Of a stretch of DNA of 40,810 bases, positions 26,074 through 36,966 are shown piece by piece. Within the stretch, counting starts at the first letter, position 1. Each line of letters begins with the position of its first letter. The stretch is taken from the NCBI RefSeq assembly GCF_008831285.2, contig NW_022204787.1, forward strand, positions 1 through 40,810, written 5' to 3'. Origin of the DNA: Nymphaea colorata. Taxonomy: Eukaryota > Streptophyta > Magnoliopsida > Nymphaeales > Nymphaeaceae. A model generated the notes under the pieces. It worked only from the letters and a program-made list of their open reading frames with translations. It ran no database searches and was not told the origin of the DNA. Both the position numbers and the translations under genes were made by a program.

Positions 26074-27277
26074 TTATTTTCTGTCCAAGGTATTATGCTT
26101 GTGTGCCTCTACATCGTGTACACCAAGTAATGACAGATGGTGGGTGTGCTCAGTAGTAGAAGCATGGCCATATTCCCTTCCACCTATATATAAGGCAAGG
26201 TCATGCAACATGTCATGCAATTTGATGATCTTCAAATCAATTTCTTCAATCAAACACCGCCTTATCAAATCTTCAATGTATTGGTTTGTTGTTGCTTCAA
26301 CATCTATGCCAACCTCAATCAATCCGTGTGCCACCCATTGCATGATCAATGTCTCCCTTTCAATCTCATAATCCTTTGGATAAGTGCAGCAATACACAAA
26401 ACAACTCTCCAAATAACATGGCAAGTCATCGTAGCTCAGCATGAGACCAGGAAGAATATCGCCACCTATTTCAGTGGACGATGATGAGGCTGCAGCAGTC
26501 ATCCATTCCCATATCTTACTTTCCACGACGGACTTCCAGTCCTCCCTACTCATTTTCTTGGTGCGCATCATGGTCCCCACCATCTTAATCACAAGTGGCA
26601 ACCCACCACACTTCTTTACTATTCCCTCTCCAACAAATTTGATCTTATGCATCACTGAATCTTCTTCTGCTTGGCCTTCTCTTAAAACCTCCTTCAGAAA
26701 CAAGTACCAACTTTGGTGGAAACTAAATTCTTGTAATTCATGCATATAAAAAGCACCCATCCCCTCCGACACATATTTCTTTCTACTGATAATCAAAATT
26801 TTGCTCCCCATAGCACCACCATCAATGTTCCCCCTATCTCTTCCTCCCACCATTTTATTTCCCATACATCTTCTAGGACCAACAAAATTTTTTCCTTTGA
26901 GAGCTCGTTCAGTAATTGTGTGCATAAGTCAGTCAAGGAACAATCAGTGTTTTCTCCATAACTCTTGCACACTTCCCTTAGTATCTGCCGCACCAAATCC
27001 TTATGGTTTGGCCTTTCCGAAAGACAAACCCACCACCTGCATTCCACGAACTGTTGTTCAACTTCATTAAATACCATGTTTGCAAGAGTCATTTTACTGA
27101 TCCCTCCCTTTCCAACAATGGAGATAATAGAAGCACCACCCTTCTCAGTCTTACAACAAAAGTCATTCGACGAGAGCATTTCTACTAACACTTTTGTATC
27201 ATTCTCCCTGCCTATGGGCAGTTGTACACCTATGTGATGGGTTGCCTCTTTGGAGTTGACATGTTCACCATGAACAG
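26074..27277 (-). pseudogene. NB-ARC domain of the CNL relic, frameshifted
   Basis: Reading toward lower coordinates: linker with IGVQLPIGRENDTKVLVEML, degenerate P-loop GKGGISKMTLA (family GxGGxGKTTLA), WWVCLSERPNHKDLVRQIL, kinase-2 motif LLVLEDVW (family LLVLDDVW), then a frameshift at about 26825-26850 near a G5 run. In the second frame come GSKILIISR (RNBS-B), LQEFSFHQSWYLF, CGGLPLVIKMVG (GLPL), a CNL-type RNBS-D (YLESCFVYCCTYPKDYEI), and KLHDMLHDLA at the MHD position. All landmark motifs of a CNL switch domain are present in order. The P-loop has Ser for Gly before the Lys, and Met for the first Thr after it. These changes would be expected to weaken nucleotide binding, in line with a relic. 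Confidence 0.9.
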
Positions 27278-27287
27278 GGTCCTTACC
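27278..27287. repeat. Target-site duplication, left copy (ggtccttacc)
   Basis: The same 10-mer is found at 28164-28173, flanking the 876-bp element. Taking out the element plus one copy keeps the CNL reading frame across the linker (...PKGGGKD to PVHGE...). Confidence 0.82.
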
Positions 27288-27363
27288 TATGTCACCAGGG
27301 TGCGGCAACCCTGGTGATGCACCCACACCCAACCCGCACCCTATTGTTTTCATAATAGGGCAT

Positions 27364-27674
27364 AAGTTTCATGAGGTTCACAGCGGCCTTGCCGTCGGTG
27401 CGGGCAGCCTCTCAGAGGTTCTTGATAGACCAGATAATGGGGAACAACACGGCACAGCAGCAGATGACATCAACGAGTAGGAAAACCTGCTTCTATGTGA
27501 TCCAGTCCTGTGTGAATGGCCCGGTCTCATCGAGGACGATGTGTGCTATGTTGGCAACAACTTGGAGAGGGTTCACGATCATCAGGACCTTCTTCTCCCT
27601 GTCCTGAAGGTAGGGTTTGAGGAAGGACCAGCAAGTGCCAATGAGGACGATGAGGGTGAGGAGGGTGCCCTTAT
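27364..27674 (-). pseudogene. Captured exon of a lung-seven-transmembrane receptor (GPR107/GOST-like) gene
   Basis: The minus-strand reading contains LLTLIVLIGTCWSFLKPYL, QDREKKVLMI, QVVANIAHIVLDETGPF, then KQVFLLVDVICCCAVLFPII and ARTDGKAAVNLMKL. These match the conserved transmembrane core of the plant Lung_7-TM_R family (GOST proteins of the Golgi/endomembrane system). Two in-frame stops, TAG at 27493-27495 and TGA at 27412-27414, stand where the family has Trp and Arg. The exon begins after 'ctgcag' at about 27675, which looks like an intron acceptor, so intron sequence was probably taken along too; that suggests capture from genomic DNA rather than from mRNA. Family assignment is from remembered conservation, not from a search. 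Confidence 0.75.
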
Positions 27675-28033
27675 CTGCAGATCGGCAGTCAGGTTTGACG
27701 AAGCCAAGAAATTCCTTCACTCTTGATCGAAATCTTGATGCCAATGCGACCGATGTCAATTGCCGATGGAAAAACGGCATCGGTTCGGTCACAGATAGGA
27801 AGGAACAGAGACGGAGGGGGAAAGGGCAAAGACGAGAGGCAGATTTCACGAGGAGTGGTTTCGACCCTTTTCCCCTCTTTTATCTCGCTCTCTCTCTCTT
27901 TCGACTTTCCCCTTTTCCGACTTCTACCACTGACCGACGATGGAAGGAACCGTCGAGGCGACGCTACGACCGGTGCATTGGGAAAGGCATGCTTTCGGGT
28001 ATGGATTCGAGTGCAACGGCCTTTCCATCAGTA

Positions 28034-28071
28034 ATATATTATAATAATAAATTAATAATAATAATAAATAC
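28034..28071. repeat. AT-rich imperfect (ATA/AAT)n tract inside the inserted element
   Basis: Repeated 'ataata' and 'aataat' triplets, in contrast with the GC-richer sequence around them. Confidence 0.8.
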
Positions 28072-28163
28072 CTTCACTGCACTGTAATTTTTTGAGATGT
28101 ATTCCACCGGCACCCACATCCGCACCCGCACTGGCAACCCACACCCGGTGAAACGGTGACATA

Positions 28164-28173
28164 GGTCCTTACC
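28164..28173. repeat. Target-site duplication, right copy (ggtccttacc)
   Basis: Direct copy of 27278-27287 at the other side of the inserted element. Confidence 0.82.
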
Positions 28174-28735
28174 ACCCCCCTTTGGTGTTGTTTTGAGCCT
28201 ATCCACCATGTCCCAATCTTTCTTTATTTTATCAAGCCTTTCATTGATTTCCTTGATTTTGTTACCAACGAAAAGAAACATCTTCGTAATGGGAAGAGAG
28301 CGCTGTGGTTAAAGATCGCTTCCATACCAGATCCCCCTTGCTGGCCTCAATTTTGCTTTGATATCCTTCGATGATGTCCTCGGCATCATAAAGAACATCG
28401 TTGAGCTCAAACTCTAGTTCTCTGTTGCACTCCTTGCTGAAAAAGCACTCGATCAGCATCTTTGATGGCCTTTTGGATGATTTTCAGGATCCTTTGGAGC
28501 TTCTTTAGATCGTCTTTGGCATTCAAGATGTAGTCTTTTGTCCCTTTCAACAAATTGGTTGCAGTAGAAATGGCTGTTTGCACAAGAGCATCTATTACTG
28601 CCCCACTCCTGCAACCCCACTCCCAGTTTCTCGGTAGATTGAAGGGCAGAGGAAGAGAAGCAATTTTCAGAAGGATGCAAAGAAAATAGGCAAAAAACTG
28701 CACATAAAATTCAAATTGAGCAGGTGGGTCCATTT
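28174..28735 (-). pseudogene. Coiled-coil (Rx N-like) domain of the CNL relic
   Basis: From a possible ATG at 28733 the frame gives a hydrophobic leader and then AVIDALVQTAISTATNLLKG and DDLKKLQRILKIIQKAIKDA, a typical CNL coiled-coil start. After a shift near 28445 it continues as ELEFELNDVLYDAEDIIEGY (EDVID-like motif at the usual place), and after another shift near 28270-28290 as NKIKEINERLDKIKK to TPKGGGKD at the mobile-element junction. Three frames are needed, so the domain is broken. The real start is uncertain. The codon before GAVIDALVQ is AGT, which could be a mutated ATG, and 'ttgcag' just upstream could be an intron end. Confidence 0.82.
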
Positions 28736-29349
28736 GATCACCACCATCACCACATTATCCTCTTGCGAGTGGTAGAGCGCTAAAGTAATCAAGTTACGGA
28801 AGAAATTCGGCCCTCAATTCTGTCAGTTGTTACTCATTGGCTTCAGTCCTTTCACGCTGTTTCGTCAATTCCTTACACTGTATTCTTCGTCTCTTCCAGA
28901 CTAGCTACGTTCATATTGATGCTTCTTTTCTCTCTCCAATTCATTATATTTTCTTCATTCACTTTAACTTTAATTCCCATCAATCGTGGCGTGATCTGTT
29001 ATAATACTAGAATACATGAGAAAAATACTCATCGGCACATTTTTTATAGGTTGTGTTAAAGAAGAAATTCAATTTCTTAGTTTACTTGCTCCTAAATAAA
29101 TCTGGTAGAAAAATCTCCAAAGCCAAGCCTTCTACAGCCCCTAGAGTTCCCCCTTTCGGACTTGTCAAATTTCATGTTAATCTTTTATTTCATTGATTTT
29201 ATTATGTAAAAATAATTTGCATATATGATCTGCAATCCAAATTCATTTAGCATAAAGTTCATACTGGACTCGGTTGCAAAAATACATATTGAATCCAACA
29301 GCCATATCTTAACCTTTCTCATAATATTAAGATTCACATAAAGTAATAC

Positions 29350-29383
29350 GAGAGAGAGAGAGAGAGACAGAGAGAGAAAGAGA
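29350..29383. repeat. (GA)n microsatellite
   Basis: GA dinucleotides with a few interruptions (gacag, gaaag). Confidence 0.92.
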
Positions 29384-29788
29384 CCAGAGGATAATGGTTG
29401 AACCAAGTGGACAATTATATACATCTAAACGCAATGTTCAAAACATTTTTTTTCTACAACAATCTAACCTTTTAGATATTATCTTAAGAGTATTTCAGTA
29501 GTTATTAGTTGACATCCTAAGTCTGAAGCCTTTGTACCCCATCCATAATGTCATTAATACACACACACGCACACCATACCACTTGGCTAAGGGATAAAGC
29601 CATACCTCTCAAATTTGTATTAAAAGATATTTTAAATAAAATGTGAACCTCCTAATATGTATATAATTAATACTAAGTTTATGAAAATCATGTTTCGGTT
29701 CAAGTTATTTTCATGAAAAAATTGTTCTTTTTTACAACGTTCAAAATTTTGATGTTTCATTATTATCATCCAAAATATGATTAACTTA

Positions 29789-29789
<1 letters not shown>

Positions 29790-29825
<36 letters not shown>

Positions 29826-29870
29826 CGTGTGTGTGTGTGTGTGTGCATGTCTGTGTGCGTGTGTGTGTGT
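29790..29870. repeat. Compound (AT)n(GT)n microsatellite
   Basis: About 13 bases of alternating AT followed by nearly 70 bases of GT with scattered interruptions (gc, gcat, ct). Alternating purine-pyrimidine tracts of this kind are prone to Z-DNA and length change. Confidence 0.92.
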
Positions 29871-30130
29871 TTGTTTCTTACCAAATTTAAAATCATGTCT
29901 ATAAGTTTAGATTGCGGAGAAAACTGGTTTTACGGCCTCCAGCAGAATAGAAATTGATCATTTTCATGACGGTGGTTGGGAGAACAACATTGATAAAAAA
30001 GTGATAAGGTACTTTTGTCATCTATTATTAGTTCATATATATATATATTGCACAAAGACACAGCCATCCACCTAGGGGCCCACATTCTTGTTTTTTAAAT
30101 AAAAAGAGGAACACTAGATGCATGCTGGAC

Positions 30131-30888
30131 TAGGCCTGGGCATCTGGCTATGCCAGCCCACCCCGACAATTTTTGCTGTTAGCCACCTGGGCTTGGACCC
30201 GGCCAGCCCGCTACCCGGCCCAACTATTAACGGGTCAGGCTGGACCCGGTACCAGGCCATGATAAGATTGCATGAGGCCTGGTCCATTTTTGCAGCCTCC
30301 GTGGCATCGCTTCTGCCAGACTGCCACTTCCTCCTGCACCTTTCCTCCACTGCTTCACGCTCCGATTGGACCGGCCAAACCCAACATGGTCTTCAACCAC
30401 CGTCCTGCCTTCCCCATCTTATGAATGTCACCTGATTCAGCCCAACGGAGAACAATCATTCATGTCAGATTCATTCCAATGCAGAACAACCATCCACAAG
30501 AGAGAGAGAGGAGACTGGTGACAATGGAATCGATGAGTCCTCCAGCGAGCAGTAGTAAGGCGGTGACAAATGGTTTGGATTTGGAACAAGCGGCAACGAA
30601 TTGGTGATGGCATGGTAGGCACGGCCACGCGAGCCGGGAGGTGTGGTGATGGCGATGCAGCCTGGTGAATGCCGAATGCGAAGGAAGAAAATGAAGACTT
30701 AAGCAAACTTTCAATTTTTGAAAGTTTGAAACCTTTACATAGGAAACAGACTTCAAAATGTATTTAAAAATTTAAAATAAAAAAATTGTTGGGCTTACCG
30801 GGCCCGCGGCAGGCTGCATGGAATGTCCGATACCTGGCCCGCAAAGTTACCGGGCCAGGCTGGGCCTGATCATGCAGACCCATGCCTA
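30131..30888. mobile_element. Non-autonomous hAT-like element (758 bp)
   Basis: The left end reads TAGGCCTGGGC (30131-30141) and the right end, on the other strand, TAGGCATGGGT: nine of eleven bases agree and match hAT termini of the 'TAGG..TGGGC' type. Flanking 8-mers tgctggac (30123-30130) and tgctcgac (30889-30896) differ at one base, as expected for an ageing 8-bp hAT duplication. GC-rich subterminal words (cccggcc, gggccagg) are concentrated in the outer 150 bp at both ends, another hAT habit. The interior (about 30330-30700) has no recognisable protein. Confidence 0.8.
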
Positions 30889-30896
30889 TGCTCGAC

Positions 30897-32261
30897 TCCC
30901 TCAATGGTGGCAATGACTCCTCTTCCTCCTCCCCCCAACCCAACTTTCTCTTTTTGCTTCGTTTTTTCTTTTTTTTTTTTTGAGGTAGGGGAGGTGATTT
31001 CCCAATGCACTGCATGTGTCAGAAGCTGGAGCATTCAAAAACTTGTCAACAAATATTTTTGTTTCTTTACCATTTCCAAGTTCAGTCACTTCAGCTTTGA
31101 TCTTTTGCATTTATTTTTTCATTATCAAATGTCAAAGGTGGTAGTTGGATGATTCACTTATTTGGAGGTTGGCCTGATAATTCCCCACTATATATCTCTG
31201 CTTAGCTTCATGTTAGTGGGTGTAGTATTTGTTCAGGAGAATTCATCTATCTCGATTGGTGCAACATCTCATATTAGTTTATTTGTTTCTCTTCAAATCA
31301 TAACATAATCTTTAAGAAATGACTTTTGATTGGATTCAAGTTTGGGTTCTGTTTTAACAAAATATCCCATCATATTCCGATTCAGGTTTCCTTTTGAATT
31401 CAATTTCAAACGAATTATCATATACCCAATTTATACGTTTTTAATATCTGTACATTATTAACATATCGTAATGTGGTTCTGGCTCTTGTATTTAAAAGTT
31501 GGATTCATGTGTGGATGTAAATCTAAAATAAAATTTGAATTTTGAATTTAAATCAAGTTTGAATGTGGTATGGCATGGATTTTTCTTCCTTCGTATTTAA
31601 ATCCAAATTCAAATTGGAATTATGAATATCCAATAAATTTGATATGGTAACCTGAGATTTTATTTGAATCCAATCCTTTAACATTCATGTGTTACTGCAA
31701 TTTATTTCTTTTCTTTTTCTCATTAACAAATTGTTTAGAGTCTTTGGTACTGAACCACATCAAGAAAGCTCCGCCAAAAATCCTATTGAAGCTATCACAT
31801 AGCTTTGTCGTTCATCAAAAATCCATAAACCTTCTATTTTATTGTAAGACTTTTATTGCAGTGTGGCCAACAAAAGCTTACATGCTCATTCATTATCAAG
31901 GAAGGAAGTCAGATTCAAGATCGGTACCTTTTATCTGGTCAGGTTTAACATTAATACATACCTTACTATTAGTTTTAGACCACTACTGATGATGGGAGGG
32001 GCGTCTTCTCGTAATTGCCAAGATTAGATAGGATGCTTTCTTTATTATTTACGCAAGCATACAAAGATTTTTTTGATAGTTTCAAAAGCATTTCAAACTC
32101 TTGAAATTAAAGGCTTTGGAGACTTTGCTTAGACTATTTATTTATGAGCTTAAGTTTCTCTCTGACCTATGACAAATGTAATGAAGTTGTTATAATATTT
32201 AAATTATTTTCCAAACTCGTTAATCCTAGTTTCCATCCAAGAAAAGAGAATTTAAAAACTC
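30897..32261. other. Intergenic DNA, no gene seen
   Basis: A T-rich run lies at about 30962-30981. From about 31320 to 31680 there are many degenerate words of the type 'gaattcaaattt' and 'aaatccaaattc', similar in style to the subterminal repeats of the hAT-like sequences further right, but I could not find termini or a target duplication. ORFs here have no recognisable content. Confidence 0.5.
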
Positions 32262-32455
32262 AAAATCTCTCTTTTAATCTTTCTATTTCTCTTTCTCTCT
32301 CTGATTTCTCTCTCTTTTTAGATCTCTCTCTCTCTAAAATTTCTCTTCTCTATCTCTCTCTTCAGTTCTTTCTCTCTCTTTATTTTACCTCTCTTTTATC
32401 TTTTATCTTTTTTCTTTTTTAAACTCCCCCTCTCTTTCTCTCTCTCTCCACCCCT
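32262..32455. repeat. Long CT-rich polypyrimidine tract
   Basis: Nearly 200 bases made almost only of C and T on the plus strand, with several (CT)3-6 blocks and few purines. Such purine/pyrimidine strand bias can form triplex (H-DNA) structures. Confidence 0.85.
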
Positions 32456-32667
32456 TTTAAACAAATGAAGGGTAGGACAATGGTTTGGTTAGGCAGCGTG
32501 TTACAGCCATGTCTTTAGTTTGATTCTTGGAGGGTTCTATCCTAATGGTATTGAGGAACAATGTTTATTTTGAGATTAGGGGTGCCATTAGGAGGTCAAC
32601 TGGACTGGTTCCTGTCTCCTCCCCCACCCACCTTTTCTCCCCTCCTTCTAGATTTCTCACCCTTTTA

Positions 32668-32700
32668 TCCCTCTCTCTCTCTCTCTCTGTGTGTCTCTAT
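32668..32700. repeat. (CT)n(GT)n microsatellite
   Basis: CT dinucleotides followed by a short GTGTGT run. Confidence 0.85.
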
Positions 32701-32804
32701 TTATATATTAAAATAAAAAAAGCTCCTATTTTGCTTGTCCCAAAATAATTTGACTTCACCAAGGCCAATATAGGTGCAATACCCATGATCCTTATCATTG
32801 GGAC

Positions 32805-33551
<747 letters not shown>

Positions 33552-33720
33552 GGTACTGCTCTTGCAGACGGTAACCATTGCCCCCCTGATGCCTCCCCTC
33601 ACTTGATCATCACTCCCCTCTCCCTTCCTCTCTCTCTCTCTATCTTCTCTGACTTCTTGCCTTGCGTCGGTCCCAAGTCCCAACAACTAGTCCTTTCTGA
33701 GACAGAGAAAAGAGAAAGGG
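33552..33720 (-). other. 5'-UTR-like sequence upstream of the ARM pseudogene
   Basis: On the minus strand this stretch is rich in GA (gagagagagagagg near 33625-33646) and stays in open frame upstream of the ATG, as leader sequences in plant genes often do. It could be the retained leader of the parent gene. Confidence 0.35.
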
Positions 33721-33854
33721 AGGACGGGACTGAATGGTCCAAGACTGAGAAGAGTGAGGTTGGTATTTCCTTCATCTACCTCCCCCACGCCTCCACTGAC
33801 TCCTCCATCATGGGCTTTTGATTATCGGAACAGCCTTTTCATTATCTGATCAAC

Positions 33855-33970
33855 ACCGAGAGAGAGCAAATATTACAAAAGTTTGCTCCTATTCTTAGAG
33901 AGAGAGAGAGAAATATTATTACAAAAATTTTGTCATCAAGAGGGAAAAAGAGTTAGAGAGAGAAAGAGGG
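33855..33970. repeat. GA-rich microsatellite patches
   Basis: Several (GA)n blocks, the longest about 33897-33911, separated by ordinary sequence. Confidence 0.8.
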
Positions 33971-34930
33971 CCTAAGATATCACCACATTAGTAGGTTCAA
34001 GAACACAACTCTCAACCACATTAGTAGTTTGAGAGAGAATTTGTAGTTTGATTTATCTTTCCTGAAGTATCCGAGCACATGAATATCATATGCTCAAGGA
34101 ATTTCTAGTAGAAACTTTTGGTTATTGATATATAGCAGAGAAGTTAAAGATGTTAACTCAGACCTTTTTTGGTTTTGCAACCACGGTAGCTCATTTGATG
34201 TTAAAATCCACTTTTTTTTCTAAAGTTGTTTGAACTAAAGGGTTGATTGACAGCAGACCAGCAAGGGCAAGAAACCCTCCCTTTGTATATAAAGCACTTA
34301 TGAACAGTTTACTTCTTACATGAATCTGATTTGGCCATTTTATAAGTGAGAAGGCTTTCATACAAATTATCAATATCTTGATTTATAGGATCAGATATGG
34401 AATTATTTCAATACAACAGATTTTCATGACAATTTTCTTGGCTCCTGTATTCGATCGAATCATTGACAGAATCTCCTTCCTCATTTGGATCTACATCGAG
34501 CATTCTTGCTTTATCATATTACAAACAGTTCACATCCCTTTCAAATGTGTTCCCAACATTTCCCCAAGCCAAGTCGCACTAGTGCTGGCATGGGTTCAAG
34601 CATAGGTTTGGGTACCTGGGTAGGGAGGACACAACAATTTGAAAAAAATGATAATTGTGTTATTAATTTGCTAGTTTTAAATGTTTAAGATTTGTTGTTT
34701 TGCTTTTGTGTTGTGGGGGTGCAGCTGGAAGCCCCTCCCTCTTTCCTCCTGCCCCACAGTTTGGGGCTTCTTTGTGACTTAAGTTCAAAGCAAGACACCC
34801 ATCAACTAAGCATCACACACCCACCATTTGTAGTTGAAGTGAATAGCACTCATGAGAATTGAGTTGACAATCGGCCCTTTGCTATACTGCCAGCCTGACC
34901 AGCTATGCTACCTATAAGAGCCCATTCACT

Positions 34931-34966
34931 ATACACACACATATATATATATACATACATATATAG
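34931..34966. repeat. (AC)n(AT)n / ATAC microsatellite
   Basis: Alternating acacac, atatat and catacat units. Confidence 0.88.
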
Positions 34967-36209
34967 TATTTGATTGGCAATAAGTTGTCATCTTATATAT
35001 TTTACAGGGAACTTGCCACAATTAGTTTGTTACTTTTAGTCACTATGATTTTTTTCTACCTCAACCATGTTACTTCTAGCGACTATGATGTCATCTAACA
35101 AATCATCAATGAGGATTTTATGGACATATCTAATTGTGACTCATGAACCCCAAGTGTGATGAGCAAGGACATGCCTTGTTAGCCTTTTTTTGACTTGGAC
35201 AATGCTTTATTGAGGCGATAAACATGATTGGAACCCATTAATCTTAAAACCATGTTGGTTGCATCATGAACTACCTTTTACTTTAGTATCTGTTGTGAGA
35301 AAGTATTGACACCTAATTCATGTAAAGATCTACCCTTCGAGATAGGCATGGTTGAGATCAATGGTTTTGTAGTTTGGTTAACAGTAGGACTATAAGTTTC
35401 ATATTAGTAAGTCCCTTCTTGTGGATTATACCTTCTGCAAAGTGGGGAGACTTGTACTAAGCAATTGAGCCATCAGAGTTCCTCCCTATTAATCTAAATA
35501 TCCATCCACATCTAACATTATTATGTGAGCTGTTGGCTGGGACGAGCCCACAATTGATTTGTATAAAAAGACCCCAACTCTTCTTCCGTAGCTTGAGCGC
35601 TTTTAGGATTACATTTTGCTAAGATGAACTCTGAGTTCAACTTAACTTGTATTGACTTCACTAAGGAGACACAAAGGAAGACTATATTTGGATGGAAAAT
35701 AAGCACTTAATGCTCTTGTTTCATCCATAGATTGGTTAATCGTATGGTGAGTTCAAATTAATTAGTTCTATTATTGTACGTCTTTCACTAGATGGGTCTA
35801 AAGTCCAGTTCCACTTCATGATTTCCTTTCCTTTCTTCTTCTCTTGGTTGGCTGATGGGACATGGGGCTTCATGTACAAATAGGTGATTCATGATACATT
35901 CTTGACCAAGCTATGGGTTGATGAAGATAGACAAAGTTTCATTTTGGGCAAGATATATTTTGAATGTCTCTTGAAATGCATTGGAAATGGGCTTGGATTA
36001 TTTGGTTTAGCTTCAGTTACAATTAGTTTTTTAATTAATTAATAGCATTTAAAAACTGCAAACGGTTTTCTTCATAGAAAACAGTATGTTGAGAAATGCA
36101 TGTATTGCAAGAGTGAGGAGCCATAACATATATATCCTTTATAAAGTTCATATTCAATATAAAACCACATGGTTTGACTTTAAATCTAATAATTCTCAAA
36201 TAGAAAAAA

Positions 36210-36720
36210 ATGAAGGGCACAAGTGCAGGCAAAATTTTCATAAAGGCTTTCTTGTTTGAACTGTTTGTGCACAAACATCGAAGCACTTTGGTTGTATAAA
36301 TTTTTCTCGTTGGTGCCTTGGACTAAAACTTTTCATTTCTAATGATCCTAAACCATAAATTTGTGAGGACAAAAGTAAAAAAATGGTGATTATCATGTGC
36401 AAGTTTGGCAACATAAACAACATATTTTTCTTAGTGCACATTAAACATGTAAAGCATCTTTGAGATCAAATTTTTGAATATGAAGGCAAAACAATGTGAG
36501 CTTACCAAACAGTGTGAGATCAACTTTACATTCATTTTTGTTGGTGATAGCATGGCCAATATCTTCTGCCATGTGATGTGTTGCCCTAGAATCCAGATAC
36601 CATATATCATCTTGAAGCAAGCCCGATTCCGGCCATGTAGCAAAAGCATGGGTATGTCATAGCATTGCCTTGCAGTATGATTTTTCCATCAAATTGGTGG
36701 GCAGTCGGATTATAAAACTT
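36210..36720 (-). pseudogene. Ty1/copia gag-pol remnant (zinc knuckle, protease, pre-integrase region)
   Basis: On the minus strand, a degenerate CCHC knuckle tail (GKNHTARQCYD, near 36680) is followed by the aspartic-protease motif IWYLDSRATHHMAED (36560-36612; family WxLDSGAxxHM, with Arg for Gly) and then, in another frame, DALHV and VAKLAHDNHHFFTF (about 36370-36420), matching the conserved 'LHVP...NLLSVAKL..DN' stretch before integrase. The order is that of copia elements. Stops and shifts show decay. No reverse transcriptase or LTR was recognised nearby. It may come from a different insertion than the gag relic at 1-601. Confidence 0.78.
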
Positions 36721-36966
36721 TGCATTCTGGCTGCATATTAATATGAGAAAGCCTCAAGAGAGGTTTAAAAAAAGAAGTACATGATTGAATATTTCTCTTC
36801 CCTTGGACACTAGTATGAAAAAATACCAAGACAATTTTTGAAAACTGAATACATGATTGAATCTTACATGCTAGTATGACAATGTAGCAAAGAAGTTTCG
36901 AAGACGAAGTACATGACTGAATGTGTCTCTTCCCTGGCCACTATGTTGTCGTTTTGACCCTCTTTG

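Larger units (their letters stand above)
27288..28163. mobile_element. Mutator-like non-autonomous element (Pack-MULE-like) inserted in the CNL relic
   Basis: This 876-bp insertion sits between identical 10-bp direct repeats (ggtccttacc). Its ends are tatgtcacc at 27288-27296 and its inverted copy ggtgacata at 28155-28163. A 9-11 bp target duplication is the usual mark of Mutator-like elements. No transposase is encoded. Inside are a GC-rich 5'UTR-like stretch, an AT-rich triplet tract near 28034-28071, and a fragment of a cellular receptor gene (27364-27674). C-rich words such as gcacccaca occur near both ends in direct orientation. The very short terminal repeat is atypical for a MULE, so the superfamily is an inference, while the insertion itself is clear. 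Confidence 0.75.
24377..28735 (-). pseudogene. CNL-type (CC-NB-ARC-LRR) disease-resistance gene relic, whole extent
   Basis: Three parts lie in the right order on the minus strand: a coiled-coil domain (28174-28735), an NB-ARC domain (26074-27277) and leucine-rich repeats (24377-25332). Intact members of this family are intracellular immune receptors that sense pathogen effectors and act as nucleotide switches. Here the gene is broken by frameshifts in the CC, NB-ARC and LRR parts, by an 876-bp mobile element in the CC/NB-ARC linker, by about 740 bp of unrecognised sequence between NB-ARC and LRR, and by loss of its 3' end at the satellite boundary. A functional product is not expected. The class call rests on motif order and is secure; the subfamily is not assigned. 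Confidence 0.9.
28736..30122. other. Intergenic DNA upstream of the CNL relic
   Basis: No gene is supported. The stretch contains a GA microsatellite (29350-29383), short CA repeats near 29560-29575, an AT/GT microsatellite (29790-29870) and otherwise AT-rich unique-looking sequence. I could not mark a convincing promoter for the minus-strand relic. Confidence 0.6.
33721..36209. other. Intergenic DNA, mostly unassigned
   Basis: GA-rich patches lie at about 33855-33970 and an AC/AT microsatellite at 34931-34966. Short ORFs (for example 34378-34605 plus and 35521-35706 minus) carry no motif that I recognise. A hAT-like word, tagtgctggcatgggttc, occurs at about 34578 but no matching end was found. 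The remainder is AT-rich without visible structure. Confidence 0.5.

Noticed and set aside
24892-27849. Several plus-strand open frames of 60-103 codons
   Set aside because: They lie opposite the CNL relic and the captured exon, whose minus-strand readings match known families. They are antisense shadows.
27288-28163. Reading the inserted element as a hAT from the internal CAGGGTGCGG word at 27296
   Set aside because: No matching 8-bp duplication beside the corresponding right-hand word, whereas the outer tatgtcacc ends have a perfect 10-bp duplication.
30118-31152. Open frames on both strands within and next to the 30131-30888 element
   Set aside because: No family features; they arise from GC-rich subterminal sequence and low-complexity runs.
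32485-32535. tRNA- or SINE-like A/B-box words (ggtttggttaggc ... agtttgattctt)
   Set aside because: Spacing and stems do not give a cloverleaf, and no SINE tail or target duplication is visible.
34578-34620. Isolated hAT-like terminus (tagtgctggcatgggttc)
   Set aside because: No inverted partner end or 8-bp duplication found within several kb.
34728-34770. 8-bp hairpin gaagcccc ... ggggcttc
   Set aside because: Short stem with a 27-base loop and no T-run or gene context; likely chance.
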